Of a stretch of 36,171 nucleotides of DNA, positions 1 through 9,247 are shown in pieces. This stretch comes from Chitinophagaceae bacterium. GTDB taxonomy: Bacteria; Bacteroidota; Bacteroidia; Chitinophagales; Chitinophagaceae. The first letter of the stretch is position 1; every line of letters begins with the position of its first letter. Location: positions 1 through 36,171 of the forward strand of contig CANJDY010000001.1 in assembly GCA_947472635.1 (NCBI GenBank), written 5' to 3'. The notes beneath the pieces are model-generated. The model saw only the letters and a list, made by a program, of their open reading frames with translations, did no database searches and was not told the origin of the DNA. Position numbers and translations under genes: made by a program.

Positions 1-999
1 AGTACAAGGCAGGAGGATTATATTGAGCATCTTTTTGTAGCTTCTACCCACCATACCCTAATGTTCTTTACAGAAAAAGGAAGGTGTTTCTGGTTAAAAG
101 TGTATGAAATTCCTGAAGGCGACAAAACAGGCAAGGGGCGAGCTTTACAAAACATGATACAGATTCCCCCAGATGACAAGGTAAGGGCAATCATTGATGT
201 CAAGAATTTTAACGATGAAGCATATGTTAAGGGACATTACATTGTTTTATGTACCAAAAAAGGAATTATAAAGAAAACTGATCTGGAAGATTTCAGTCGG
301 CCTAGACAAAATGGTATTAATGCAATCAATATCCAAGAAGGTGATGAGCTATTAGAAGCAAAAATGACCGATGGAAACTGTGAGATTATGCTGGCTGTGA
401 AAAGCGGTAGGGCTATTCGTTTCCCAGAAGAAAAAGTACGCTCAACAGGTCGTGGTGGCATCGGAGTATACGGAATTGAGGTGGATGATGAAAAAGATGA
501 GGTGGTAGGAATGGTTTGTGTGAATAGAGAGGATAAAAGCCGTACTATTTTAGTAGTAAGTGATAAAGGGTACGGAAAACGTACATATTTGGATGACCCA
601 GAAACTGGAGAAGCTAACTATCGGGTGACCAACCGAGGTGGAAAAGGAGTTAAAACAATCAATGTCACCGATAAAACAGGCAATTTAGTAGGTTTATTAG
701 ATGTTACCGAAAAGCAAGACCTAATGATTACCTGTGTAAGTGGGGTTACCATTCGGATGAGTGTGTCAAGCGTTAGCGAACAAGGAAGAGCAACGCAAGG
801 GGTAAAATTAATCCGGGTTGATGAAGGTGATAAGATAGCTGCCATTACCAAGTTGGATGAAGAACCAGAAGTTTCAGAAGAGGTGATTTCTACCATAGAA
901 GGCGAAAACACAGAACTTATTGATGACTTAAATAGTACCAATGATGAGCAACCAGCTTCTGATTTAACTGATGAGCCAATAGTACCAGATGCAGAATAA
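1..999 (+). CDS. gyrA: DNA gyrase subunit A, C-terminal part (5' truncated by window)
   Basis: This is the C-terminal beta-pinwheel domain of GyrA, which wraps DNA so that gyrase can introduce negative supercoils. The frame is open from base 1 (it reads ...RQEDYIEHLFVAST...), so the gene begins outside the window and the ATG at 61 is internal. Blade-type repeats are visible (for example KKGIIKKTDLEDFSRPR and VVSDKGYGKRTYL), and VTNRGGKGVKT matches the GyrA-box (Q-R/K-RGGKG-like) needed for wrapping. The tail is acidic (EEPEVSEEVISTIEGE...DDLNSTNDEQ), as is common in GyrA. It ends at TAA 997-999 and is followed by a hairpin terminator. It is a housekeeping gene that marks the left boundary of the accessory region. 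Confidence 0.95.
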   Translation, partial: STRQEDYIEHLFVASTHHTLMFFTEKGRCFWLKVYEIPEGDKTGKGRALQNMIQIPPDDKVRAIIDVKNFNDEAYVKGHYIVLCTKKGIIKKTDLEDFSRPRQNGINAINIQEGDELLEAKMTDGNCEIMLAVKSGRAIRFPEEKVRSTGRGGIGVYGIEVDDEKDEVVGMVCVNREDKSRTILVVSDKGYGKRTYLDDPETGEANYRVTNRGGKGVKTINVTDKTGNLVGLLDVTEKQDLMITCVSGVTIRMSVSSVSEQGRATQGVKLIRVDEGDKIAAITKLDEEPEVSEEVISTIEGENTELIDDLNSTNDEQPASDLTDEPIVPDAE

Positions 1000-1058
1000 T
1001 ATATTTTTATAATGAACTGATTATCATATTATTTATCTATTTTATTTAAAATTTACTT

Positions 1059-1087
1059 AAAGGCCTTGTCGAATAGATAAGGCCTTT
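1059..1087 (+). terminator. Hairpin terminator downstream of gyrA
   Basis: A perfect 9-bp inverted repeat (AAAGGCCTT at 1059-1067, AAGGCCTTT at 1079-1087) encloses an 11-nt loop, 60 bases after the gyrA stop. The T-run is only three bases, but the stem has a GGCC core. It most likely ends the gyrA transcript and could work in both directions. Confidence 0.7.
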
Positions 1088-1588
1088 AACATTGATCAAT
1101 ATAAATGTAGATATTATACCATTAATGATTATAAGTCATTAATAAATAAAGTATTATATATTTTATTGTCAATTTATTATTCAATCAAACAAATTTTATT
1201 CACTAATTATATTTACAAAGCCTTGATTAGTAATTTTTTATTCACTATTAATTGATATCTAAATTCAATTAAATCTATTTAAAATTTATGTCATAATAAT
1301 AGGTAACTTAAATTTAGATCTAAGTAGTTAGCATGTTTTTAAAGAATCGATGTTTCAATAGGGGCAGTTCCTAAAATTCATTATATAATAACCAGCTAAT
1401 TACGTTGAATCATTTTATATACCTTAAAATATAGCTTATTGATTCAATAATTCTATTTAACATAATATTAATTATAAGAAAGAATTTCATATATAAATTA
1501 GGGAAACAATCTATGTATAGTAGTTGAAATACCGTTGCTATTATTCTCTTATTTTGCCCTTCGTTCAACAAGAACTACTTTTGCTCTA
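1088..1588. other. AT-rich intergenic region between gyrA and the helicase
   Basis: About 500 bases of very AT-rich DNA without a credible open reading frame on either strand. TTATTCACTA occurs twice (near 1198 and 1240). I found no tRNA, insertion-sequence end or good TAnnTTTG promoter. It presumably holds the promoter of the helicase, which I could not place. Confidence 0.5.
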
Positions 1589-2923
1589 ATGCAAAACAAT
1601 TATCCCTCTCAGGAAACCATTCTTTCCAATTTAAAAATAGATTCCTTGAATGAAATGCAATTGGCATCCATTCAAGCAAATTCGGCTAATGATAATGTCA
1701 TTTTATTATCGGCTACTGGTTCAGGTAAAACATTGGCCTATTTGCTCCCCACTATTCAATTACTAGACCCTGCGCTAAAAAAAGTTCAGGCTTTGATTTT
1801 AGTCCCTTCCAGAGAGCTCGCCATTCAAATTGACGAAGTTTTCAGAAAAATGGCTACCGGATATAAGGTTACCTGCTGTTATGGTGGTCACAAGCGGGAA
1901 ACAGAAGAAAATAATTTAAAACAGTCACCGGCTGTTATTATCGGTACTCCTGGTCGTGTGGCAGACCATATAAGGCGGAATAATTTTGTATTGGAAGAAA
2001 TTAGCACCCTTGTACTAGACGAATTTGATAAATCCCTAGAACTTGGCTTTCAGGAAGAAATGTCATTCATCATTGGTTCTTTGCCCTCAGTTAAAAAGCG
2101 CATACTGACATCTGCTACCGAAGCGGTCGGTATCCCTGACTTTATAGGGTTCCGATCACCCGTAAAACTTAATTTTTTAGGTGCAATAGTTGAAAAACAA
2201 GAAGCAGACGAGTTGGTTATCATGACACTGACTTCGCCTGATAAAGACAAATCGGATAGTTTATTCAGGCTAATCTGCATGATTGGCAATAAATCAATGA
2301 TTGTTTTTTGTAATCACCGTGAATCCGTTGAGCGTACGAGCAACCTGCTGAGAGAAAAAGGGATTGTCAATGTATTTTATCATGGCGGTATGGAACAACA
2401 GGAACGTGAAAGTGCCATGTGCAAGTTTAAAAATGGAACTTCCAATGTACTCGTTACTACAGATCTAGCTTCTCGGGGCTTGGATATTCCGGATATTAAA
2501 TACATTATCCATTACCACTTACCTGCCACAGCGGATGTTTATACCCATAGAAATGGACGAACCGCCCGTATGGAGGCAGGTGGTAAATCGGTATTAATTT
2601 TGTCTGAAGAGGAAAAATTACCCAGTTATATTACAGAAAAAGTGGATTCAATTGAATTGCCCGAGCGACTTGAACTACCAGAAAAACCCAAATGGTCTAC
2701 CCTATTCATTGCAGCAGGAAAAAAAGATAAGGTGAATAAGATAGATATAGTTGGATTTTTATCTAAAATCGGTAATTTAAAGAAGGATGATATTGGATTG
2801 ATTGAGGTGAAGGATTTTTTCTCCTTCGTAGCTGTAAGAAAACTCAAAGTGGGCGAATTACTTGAGTTGATCAAAGATGAAAAAATTAAAAATAAGAAGG
2901 TAAAAATTGCAGTAGCGAAATAA
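1589..2923 (+). CDS. DbpA-like DEAD-box RNA helicase
   Basis: An ATP-dependent RNA helicase of superfamily 2. Counting from the chosen ATG at 1589, which starts MQNNYPSQETIL (444 aa), it shows a Q-motif region (LNEMQLASIQ), Walker A ATGSGKT (~42-48), motif Ia PSRELAIQ, Ib TPGR, motif II as DEFD instead of DEAD (~144-147), motif III SAT (~175-177), and the late motifs TTDLASRGLDIP and HRNGRTAR. The last ~75 residues (WSTLFIAAGKKDKVNKIDIV onwards) look like the DbpA RNA-binding domain, which in Escherichia coli DbpA binds 23S rRNA helix 92. A ribosome-assembly role is therefore likely. The open frame extends upstream to 1535, but those 18 residues precede normal family starts. The gene converges on the eCIS ATPase with 39 bases between them and no clear terminator. 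Confidence 0.88.
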   Translation: MQNNYPSQETILSNLKIDSLNEMQLASIQANSANDNVILLSATGSGKTLAYLLPTIQLLDPALKKVQALILVPSRELAIQIDEVFRKMATGYKVTCCYGGHKRETEENNLKQSPAVIIGTPGRVADHIRRNNFVLEEISTLVLDEFDKSLELGFQEEMSFIIGSLPSVKKRILTSATEAVGIPDFIGFRSPVKLNFLGAIVEKQEADELVIMTLTSPDKDKSDSLFRLICMIGNKSMIVFCNHRESVERTSNLLREKGIVNVFYHGGMEQQERESAMCKFKNGTSNVLVTTDLASRGLDIPDIKYIIHYHLPATADVYTHRNGRTARMEAGGKSVLILSEEEKLPSYITEKVDSIELPERLELPEKPKWSTLFIAAGKKDKVNKIDIVGFLSKIGNLKKDDIGLIEVKDFFSFVAVRKLKVGELLELIKDEKIKNKKVKIAVAK

Positions 2924-2962
2924 AGTTAATTTAAGGGTTTAGGCAGTCTTTTAATAAAATTA

Positions 2963-4315
2963 TTATATGGTTTTCCCCTCTTTTAAAAATTCTCTTTTAA
3001 TGCCATTGATAATATCCATTTTTTGAATACTATGATCTTTACGTTTTAATGCCTTAAGTGAGCAGTAGCGGATTACATTAATGATTGATCCACCAGCAAT
3101 TTCATACTTGTCGGCTATTTCTTCTAAATGAACATTTTTATCAAAAGTGGATTTAGAAGAAAATGCCTGGCTCCAAAGCTTTTCCCTTTGTCTAGCATCA
3201 GGCATAGTAAAATACACCATATTCTGAAAACGTCTCGAAAAAGCATCATCTAAATTTGCTTTAAGATTGGTAGCCAACACAATAACACCCGGAAAGTCCT
3301 CAATTTTCTGTAATAAATAAGACACTTCCTGATTGGCAAAGCGATCATTAGAACTAGAAGTTTGAGTTCTTTTTCCAAAAAGGGCATCGGCTTCATCAAA
3401 AAACAAAATCCAATTTTTATTCATGGCTTGGTCAAATACTTTACCTAAATTCTTCTCTGTTTCACCAATATACTTAGAGACAATCATCGAGAGGTCAATG
3501 CGATAAACATCCATATTAGCATACTTTCCAAGTAAACAAGCAGTTAATGTTTTACCTGTACCAGGAGGACCAAAAAATAAAGCACGATAACCTGGTTTAA
3601 TTTTGGTCTTTAAACCCCAATCATTCAACAAAAAATTGCCATGAGCTATCCAATCCTTTATTTCTTCCAATTCATCCAGCACTTCATCTGAAACGACTAG
3701 GTCGGACCATTCAAGTTTAGTTTCAATTAATTTTGCTGGAAAACTTGCATTAAAATCTGGCTTATGGGTATTTCCATGGGTACAGATATTTAAAAACTCA
3801 ATAGATAAATTAATAGTACCAGTAAAAAAGGGTTCATTGGGTTCAGTATGTTCTAAAGTTAGAATTCCATTTTTAAAGAAAAAGTGATCAGAATCTAAAA
3901 TTTCTAAAATTCTAAATCGATGTTCCAAAGAATTGCCTGATAAAATAAAAACTGCCGTTTCACCCGTCGGGATAAAGCCATTGTGAATCTTTCCCTTAAT
4001 ACCTCCAAATTCAGTAAATTCTCTATTGTAATCTGAATTTTTAGTAAAGAAAATATCTAAGATTTGGGGCTGCACATGTTGGGCTAAAGACAAAATAAAA
4101 ATAATCCGCTCATCAAAATCCATCTTATAATTTTGAATGACCTGGGCATAAGGTGAATCAAAATCTGTAATACGAGGTGGAGTAATTTCATGAACAGACT
4201 GATAAGGTGAATCCTGATTCCAATACAATTGAAACCTACATTGAATAACTTTATGAAGCCATTCAAGATCTGCCAAAATTGACTGTGCATTTAAACTTGT
4301 TTTTTTCATATCCAT
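2963..4315 (-). CDS. eCIS AAA+ ATPase (Afp15/Pvc15-like)
   Basis: A 450-aa protein with an N-terminal family-specific region (~1-200) and a C-terminal AAA+ domain: Walker A GPPGTGKT at ~249-256, Walker B ILFFDEAD at ~303-310, and a following arginine-rich stretch (DDAFSRRFQNMVYF) typical of sensor and arginine-finger positions. Afp15/Pvc15 ATPases are conserved in eCIS clusters and are needed for particle assembly or stability. This is the last gene of the minus-strand structural operon. The ATG at 4315 overlaps the tape-measure gene by 10 bases; the second Met (ATG at 4309) would form a classic ATGA overlap with its TGA stop and is an equally good start. It is not the ClpV type of the type VI system, since only one AAA domain is present. 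Confidence 0.9.
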   Translation of the reverse strand: MDMKKTSLNAQSILADLEWLHKVIQCRFQLYWNQDSPYQSVHEITPPRITDFDSPYAQVIQNYKMDFDERIIFILSLAQHVQPQILDIFFTKNSDYNREFTEFGGIKGKIHNGFIPTGETAVFILSGNSLEHRFRILEILDSDHFFFKNGILTLEHTEPNEPFFTGTINLSIEFLNICTHGNTHKPDFNASFPAKLIETKLEWSDLVVSDEVLDELEEIKDWIAHGNFLLNDWGLKTKIKPGYRALFFGPPGTGKTLTACLLGKYANMDVYRIDLSMIVSKYIGETEKNLGKVFDQAMNKNWILFFDEADALFGKRTQTSSSNDRFANQEVSYLLQKIEDFPGVIVLATNLKANLDDAFSRRFQNMVYFTMPDARQREKLWSQAFSSKSTFDKNVHLEEIADKYEIAGGSIINVIRYCSLKALKRKDHSIQKMDIINGIKREFLKEGKTI

Positions 4316-7300
4316 TCTACGGTTAAGAAATTTTTCATCCAGGGCAATTTAATCATACCAAATGACCAAGGCAAAGATTGCAATAAAACATCATACCCTC
4401 TTTTTTCTACATTTAAATTCCATTGCTCATTAGTAAGTGATAAACGGCCATCTCTAGTTATAAACGAGGCTCTAAAACTTTCAATAGATGAAGTTCCACC
4501 TTTTTCCCATCTCTGCATCGCAATTTCAACTAATTCTTTAGCAAGCGAAATTTCGGAAGGTTTAAAAGTAATTTCCATAGAAATAGGAGAACTGACAGCA
4601 ACATTACACAATATTTTATTTAAAACTAAATCATGCTCTTCATAAGCGGCATCAGAAACTAATAGCTGAAGTAAATGAATAGCTCGAAATGTACATGATT
4701 CATCTTTAAATTGACTGTTTTCAATAAGCCCTAATTTAGAAAAATAAGTTGTGATGAAAGGATTAAAAATAACCAATCCCGCATTTTTTATATAAATTGG
4801 TTCGGTATGATCAATCAATTCTTCCTTTTCAGGAGTAGTATCCAAAAATGAGTTAAGAGCTAAGTCATCTTTGGCTGAAAAATCAATGACTAATTCACTA
4901 ATTTTATCCAGAACAAACTGGTCTTTTTTAACTTTTTCTTTATCACCAGAAATAACAAGTTCCGATGCACTAATTAATACCTTGAAAACATTCCGTAAAT
5001 TTATAATAATGGATGAATATTCAGCTGAAAAATAAAAATTAACATTGTCAGTATATAAAATAAATTTACGGAAATAAAAAAGAGCTCGTTCCCTATTATA
5101 ACTTAAGAAAAATTGAATCATTCTTCTAAAATAAATATCTATTCTAATCATCGATTGTAAATCCGACAAAATAAAAGAATTGAACCTAAATAAATAACTA
5201 GAAAATTCCCTTTTATCTTGATAACTAGATAAGGATGAAAGAAATAGCAAAAGCACCTGGTTTAACAAAGCTGACTGAATTTTAGACATTTTTTGAGTAG
5301 CTACATTTAATAACTGGGCCTTTGTCAATTCGTCCGATAAGGTTTCAGATTCTACAAATTGAAAAAACTGTAAGGCAGAAATATCTTTTTCAGTCAAAGG
5401 ATTTTTTAAAGTATAATTAACAGCTTCACTAATATTTTTGAAAGATTGCTTTTTAGTAAGCAGCTTACCTATATGATTTGAAATTTGCAGTTCAACAACT
5501 GGCTGTAAAAACATTTTAATAGCATAATCTTTACTATCCAAAGATTGTTTGAACAATGAGTAAACAGAAATTTTATTAAATATTGGATATGAATCATTGG
5601 TCATCATTTCCTCTAAAACAGTAGCTTGTTGGGTGAAAATATGGCTGATGGTCTCCTTTAAAAAATAAAGAAATAAATTATCTGGAATTTTTTTAAATGT
5701 AGAGGATTTTTTCTTGTAAAGCAGGAAATGGACACTTATATTTATCGCATGTTGCAATAATTCACTATCAGATAAATTCTCTACATCAAGTGCATTTTGT
5801 AGCAATTGTTTTAGGCCAACATTATAAAACAAATTACTGCTTGAAGAGGGATCAATAATTTGAAGATCAAATTCTTGAATACTATGATTCCAATTACTAT
5901 CGGATTGACTAAAATTAATTTGAGACTGAAAAACAGCATGAATCCTCCTCTCTTCAATGTTTTGACCAGATGAAAACAAATTAAGAAGTATATTTTTGGC
6001 CTCAAAATTATAATCGCCAAAAGAAAGAAGAGAAAATAATTTACGGCTACTCAAGTGATCAATCTCCAAAATCAACAACCTTAAAAAATCAATTAAATGA
6101 GAATCAGAAAAAGCTGGAAAAGAAGAATCAAATTTACCGTTTTTTAAAAAATAAGTAAGCAAATCTAATAAATGATTTTCTCTAGACACACCCTCTATAT
6201 TTGGAAAATTTCGGGTCAACTCATTGAATTGATTCGTAATAGAAATGGAGAATTTATTAATTGATACAATGCCCTTTTTAGAAATCTTTTTATCAACTTT
6301 TCTATGTTGACGCTCAATTTCTGATGAGAGTAAAGGAATCAATTTTTCAGCGATAAATTCATCAGAAGGATGAGTAGATTTATGAAGAAAGTTTTTAAAA
6401 ATAACAAAACGCGTTTCATCAGGAAAATCAGAAAATTTAACCAACAATTGATTAAACAACTTTTCATTAGTATTAAAAAGGAATCGAAATAAGATGGTTA
6501 CCAAAAACATTTGATCAAACCTTGCCAATGATTCATACTTAGTGGGCAACTTACTATTTGTCAATAAATATTTCAAAAAATCATATGCCTCACTAGAAAG
6601 AACGTTTACTTTATCAGTACTTAAAGAAATTGGTTTGTGTCCTAATAAAATAGAAACAAAAAAATTATCATTATCAATTATGACATTTGAATTTTCCATA
6701 ACTGATAAATTAGCAGGAAAATCAATTTCATTTTCAATAAATTCAGTAAGGGAAGTTCTTTTTTCAATTTTAGTAACCAGTAATTCAAACCATTTGGACT
6801 GATCTGGAGGCAATACAACAGAGATAACAAATTGTGAAAACTTATTACGATCGAGAGAATACATCAACCCTAAAAGATAAGTAAAAAACAAAGTTTCCTT
6901 ATTAGGAAAATAAGACAATAAATATGGGGGTAATGAACGATTGGAGACAAAATATCTAATAACTGCAAGTATCTCATTAGTTTTCCTTTCCTTAGATAAT
7001 TTTTTATTCCCATAAATTGAGCTGTAAATCACCAAATCAAATAGAGGTTGATTACCTATAACTACATCAAAAACAAACTCTTCTTCTTCAGTTTTTTGAA
7101 GATGAGATGTAAATATTTTCTGAATTAATTCAAAATGACTCTTAGAATTGAGGGAGACAATAGGAGTAGAATTTATTTGAATACTTCTAATTGTGTCAAT
7201 TATTTCAGAATAATTAACTGAATGATATTTCTTAGTCATTAAAAAGACCAGCTGTAAAAACTTATTAGTATTAAAAAAAGCAAAGTCATTTTCCAACAAA

Positions 7301-9246
7301 GCGTTCCAAAAAGCTAATAACAACAGTTGTTTTCTTGACTTATCAGAAATTTGGATAACAGTTGAAGGAAGAGATTGCAAAACAAAATCCATTGTTTCGT
7401 ACAATTTCCAATCATCCGGCTGCGCCCATAAATCAGTTAAGATATTTTTAGTTAAATCTGTCGTGAAAAATTGAATAAACCTATTTCTAAACAATAATTG
7501 AGAAGATGCAAATTTAAAAACACTCAGCACCTCTTTTGAATTAACAGAATAAAGACGGATCATTAATTGAGAGAGAGAGGTATCAATGTAATTTCTCCCC
7601 CACCATGGAATATAGCCCCTGATGATTAAAAATCGCAAAAAATCAATAGTGCCAGCATTTGTTTTTTCATCGATGGTACTATCTGCAGTTATTAACTTTG
7701 CATTAACAGCTGATTCCAGTTTGTTTGACAGCTGAAGTTGATCGGCAATTTTTTCCAAAACATCCGAATTAAACTCTTGTAATTTAATTTGACGTTTTAA
7801 GTCTTTTTCATATAATGAAAAAATGACCTCATACGATAAATTCAACTGCTCAGCTAGCTGGAGAAGAAAATAATCAATAAGATCATTAATTGTTATAGAT
7901 AGGCTATTAGTAATAAGAACGTGAACTATGAAAGATTTCCATTTAGAATTTATAAATACCTCTGTACTATTTTTTCGGTTGATTAAAAAAAGCACAAAAG
8001 ACTTTTGAATTTCGATAACGCTACATCCGATATTTTTAGGAGTAATTAAATGAAGAAGCCTATTGTATTTTGATGCAGGAAACAATACCAATAACCTATC
8101 CACCATTTGCTGATTAAAAGAAACAGTTGTTAGGTAATGATAAAAAAGGTCAGGGTTTTGATCAAAAATAAATTCAAGAATCGAAACTACATCCCCTATA
8201 GAGTACTGCAAAGATTTGAAAGTAAGCGAACCTCTTTCGAGATAAAAATGTAAATAACCAAGTTGTTCTTCAAGAGGATTTTGATTGGTTATTTTTTTTA
8301 TGAGCCTTTTATTTTTAGAGACAGTATCTCTTAACTCAATAATATTGGCATCTTGGGCTAAAAAATTGACATTATCAAGCAATTCATTTAAAGAGATTTT
8401 ACTAAAAGCTGTGCTTAGTTTACTATCTGACAAAGCTGTATAAAACATAGTAATCAAATCAATGTATTGCACATTGTATAGACTAGCTAAATTAAATAAA
8501 TTCTGTTTTAAGAATTCTCTACGATTAAATTTACCTCCCCGGTTATAGATAATATAAGTAAGAATTACATACCAAACAGATTGAGAAAACTGTTTTTCTT
8601 CCGCTTTTACAGTTTGCGTAGCCTTATTAAATTGTATGACCTTTTTTTGATATTCAAAAATATAGTCAGATTCGGAGGGTTCTATAATAGTTACAATATC
8701 ACGAATCAAATCTTCGTGAAAAGAAAAAGATAGTCTTTTCCTAACTACTTCATTTCTGCCAATTTCAAACAATAAGCTACGGAACGATTGAGGAGAGTTC
8801 TTAATAATTCCTTTCAACAATTCACTGACATTTGACGTATCAGAATATGCCCACCAGGGCGAACGACCAAATAATAAATAGTATTTCAGAATCGAGAGAT
8901 GGTTATCAGGGATTTGTTTAATGCTGAATAAGTCATTGGACTGTGGTATATATGTGCCGTCCTTACCAAAATATTCATCAAAGATGTTTTTTAAAGAAGC
9001 AAAAAGTTTTTCGATAAAAACAGTATCAAGCTCTTCATAATAAATTAAGCCAAGATCCAATTCCAATCGATCAATTTCAATAACCACTTCATTTGGAATA
9101 ATGGAATCAAAATAATTTGTTAGTAGCGGAATAGCTGAGTTGTTAGCTATTGAACTGAATTTTCTAAAAACTTCATCATTAGATTTATCAACCCGAACCT
9201 GAACGTCTAAGATTAATTTTTGTATAGTATTATCAAAGTTATTCAC
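4306..9246 (-). CDS. Giant tape-measure protein of the contractile injection system (CIS_TMP, Afp14-like)
   Basis: A 1646-aa, mostly alpha-helical protein. The N-terminus (IQKLILDVQVRVDKSNDE... then VVIEIDRLELDLG) and C-terminus (IKNAGLVIFNPFITTYFSKL ... LLQSLPWSFGMIKLPWM) match the pattern I associate with the contractile injection system tape-measure family. Such proteins sit in the tube lumen during assembly and set its length. In between, a helical module starting like LxxFLxxGxxPWW recurs (near residues 117, 330, 540, 765, 893 and 1030), with its PWW progressively degraded. It is about twice the length I recall for Afp14. The start is GTG at 9246, directly behind the TGA of the upstream gene (TGAGGTG), so it is probably translationally coupled. 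The encoding DNA is very AT-rich. Confidence 0.85.
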   Translation of the reverse strand: MNNFDNTIQKLILDVQVRVDKSNDEVFRKFSSIANNSAIPLLTNYFDSIIPNEVVIEIDRLELDLGLIYYEELDTVFIEKLFASLKNIFDEYFGKDGTYIPQSNDLFSIKQIPDNHLSILKYYLLFGRSPWWAYSDTSNVSELLKGIIKNSPQSFRSLLFEIGRNEVVRKRLSFSFHEDLIRDIVTIIEPSESDYIFEYQKKVIQFNKATQTVKAEEKQFSQSVWYVILTYIIYNRGGKFNRREFLKQNLFNLASLYNVQYIDLITMFYTALSDSKLSTAFSKISLNELLDNVNFLAQDANIIELRDTVSKNKRLIKKITNQNPLEEQLGYLHFYLERGSLTFKSLQYSIGDVVSILEFIFDQNPDLFYHYLTTVSFNQQMVDRLLVLFPASKYNRLLHLITPKNIGCSVIEIQKSFVLFLINRKNSTEVFINSKWKSFIVHVLITNSLSITINDLIDYFLLQLAEQLNLSYEVIFSLYEKDLKRQIKLQEFNSDVLEKIADQLQLSNKLESAVNAKLITADSTIDEKTNAGTIDFLRFLIIRGYIPWWGRNYIDTSLSQLMIRLYSVNSKEVLSVFKFASSQLLFRNRFIQFFTTDLTKNILTDLWAQPDDWKLYETMDFVLQSLPSTVIQISDKSRKQLLLLAFWNALLENDFAFFNTNKFLQLVFLMTKKYHSVNYSEIIDTIRSIQINSTPIVSLNSKSHFELIQKIFTSHLQKTEEEEFVFDVVIGNQPLFDLVIYSSIYGNKKLSKERKTNEILAVIRYFVSNRSLPPYLLSYFPNKETLFFTYLLGLMYSLDRNKFSQFVISVVLPPDQSKWFELLVTKIEKRTSLTEFIENEIDFPANLSVMENSNVIIDNDNFFVSILLGHKPISLSTDKVNVLSSEAYDFLKYLLTNSKLPTKYESLARFDQMFLVTILFRFLFNTNEKLFNQLLVKFSDFPDETRFVIFKNFLHKSTHPSDEFIAEKLIPLLSSEIERQHRKVDKKISKKGIVSINKFSISITNQFNELTRNFPNIEGVSRENHLLDLLTYFLKNGKFDSSFPAFSDSHLIDFLRLLILEIDHLSSRKLFSLLSFGDYNFEAKNILLNLFSSGQNIEERRIHAVFQSQINFSQSDSNWNHSIQEFDLQIIDPSSSSNLFYNVGLKQLLQNALDVENLSDSELLQHAINISVHFLLYKKKSSTFKKIPDNLFLYFLKETISHIFTQQATVLEEMMTNDSYPIFNKISVYSLFKQSLDSKDYAIKMFLQPVVELQISNHIGKLLTKKQSFKNISEAVNYTLKNPLTEKDISALQFFQFVESETLSDELTKAQLLNVATQKMSKIQSALLNQVLLLFLSSLSSYQDKREFSSYLFRFNSFILSDLQSMIRIDIYFRRMIQFFLSYNRERALFYFRKFILYTDNVNFYFSAEYSSIIINLRNVFKVLISASELVISGDKEKVKKDQFVLDKISELVIDFSAKDDLALNSFLDTTPEKEELIDHTEPIYIKNAGLVIFNPFITTYFSKLGLIENSQFKDESCTFRAIHLLQLLVSDAAYEEHDLVLNKILCNVAVSSPISMEITFKPSEISLAKELVEIAMQRWEKGGTSSIESFRASFITRDGRLSLTNEQWNLNVEKRGYDVLLQSLPWSFGMIKLPWMKNFLTVEWI

Positions 9247-9247
9247 C

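Noticed and set aside
1535..1588. N-terminal extension of the helicase
   Set aside because: The first 18 residues (LLFSYFALRSTRT...) do not belong to the helicase family, and ATG 1589 starts just ahead of the Q-motif region.
6542..6802. Plus-strand 86-aa frame within the tape-measure gene
   Set aside because: It lies wholly antisense to a strong 1646-aa gene in AT-rich DNA, with no family features.
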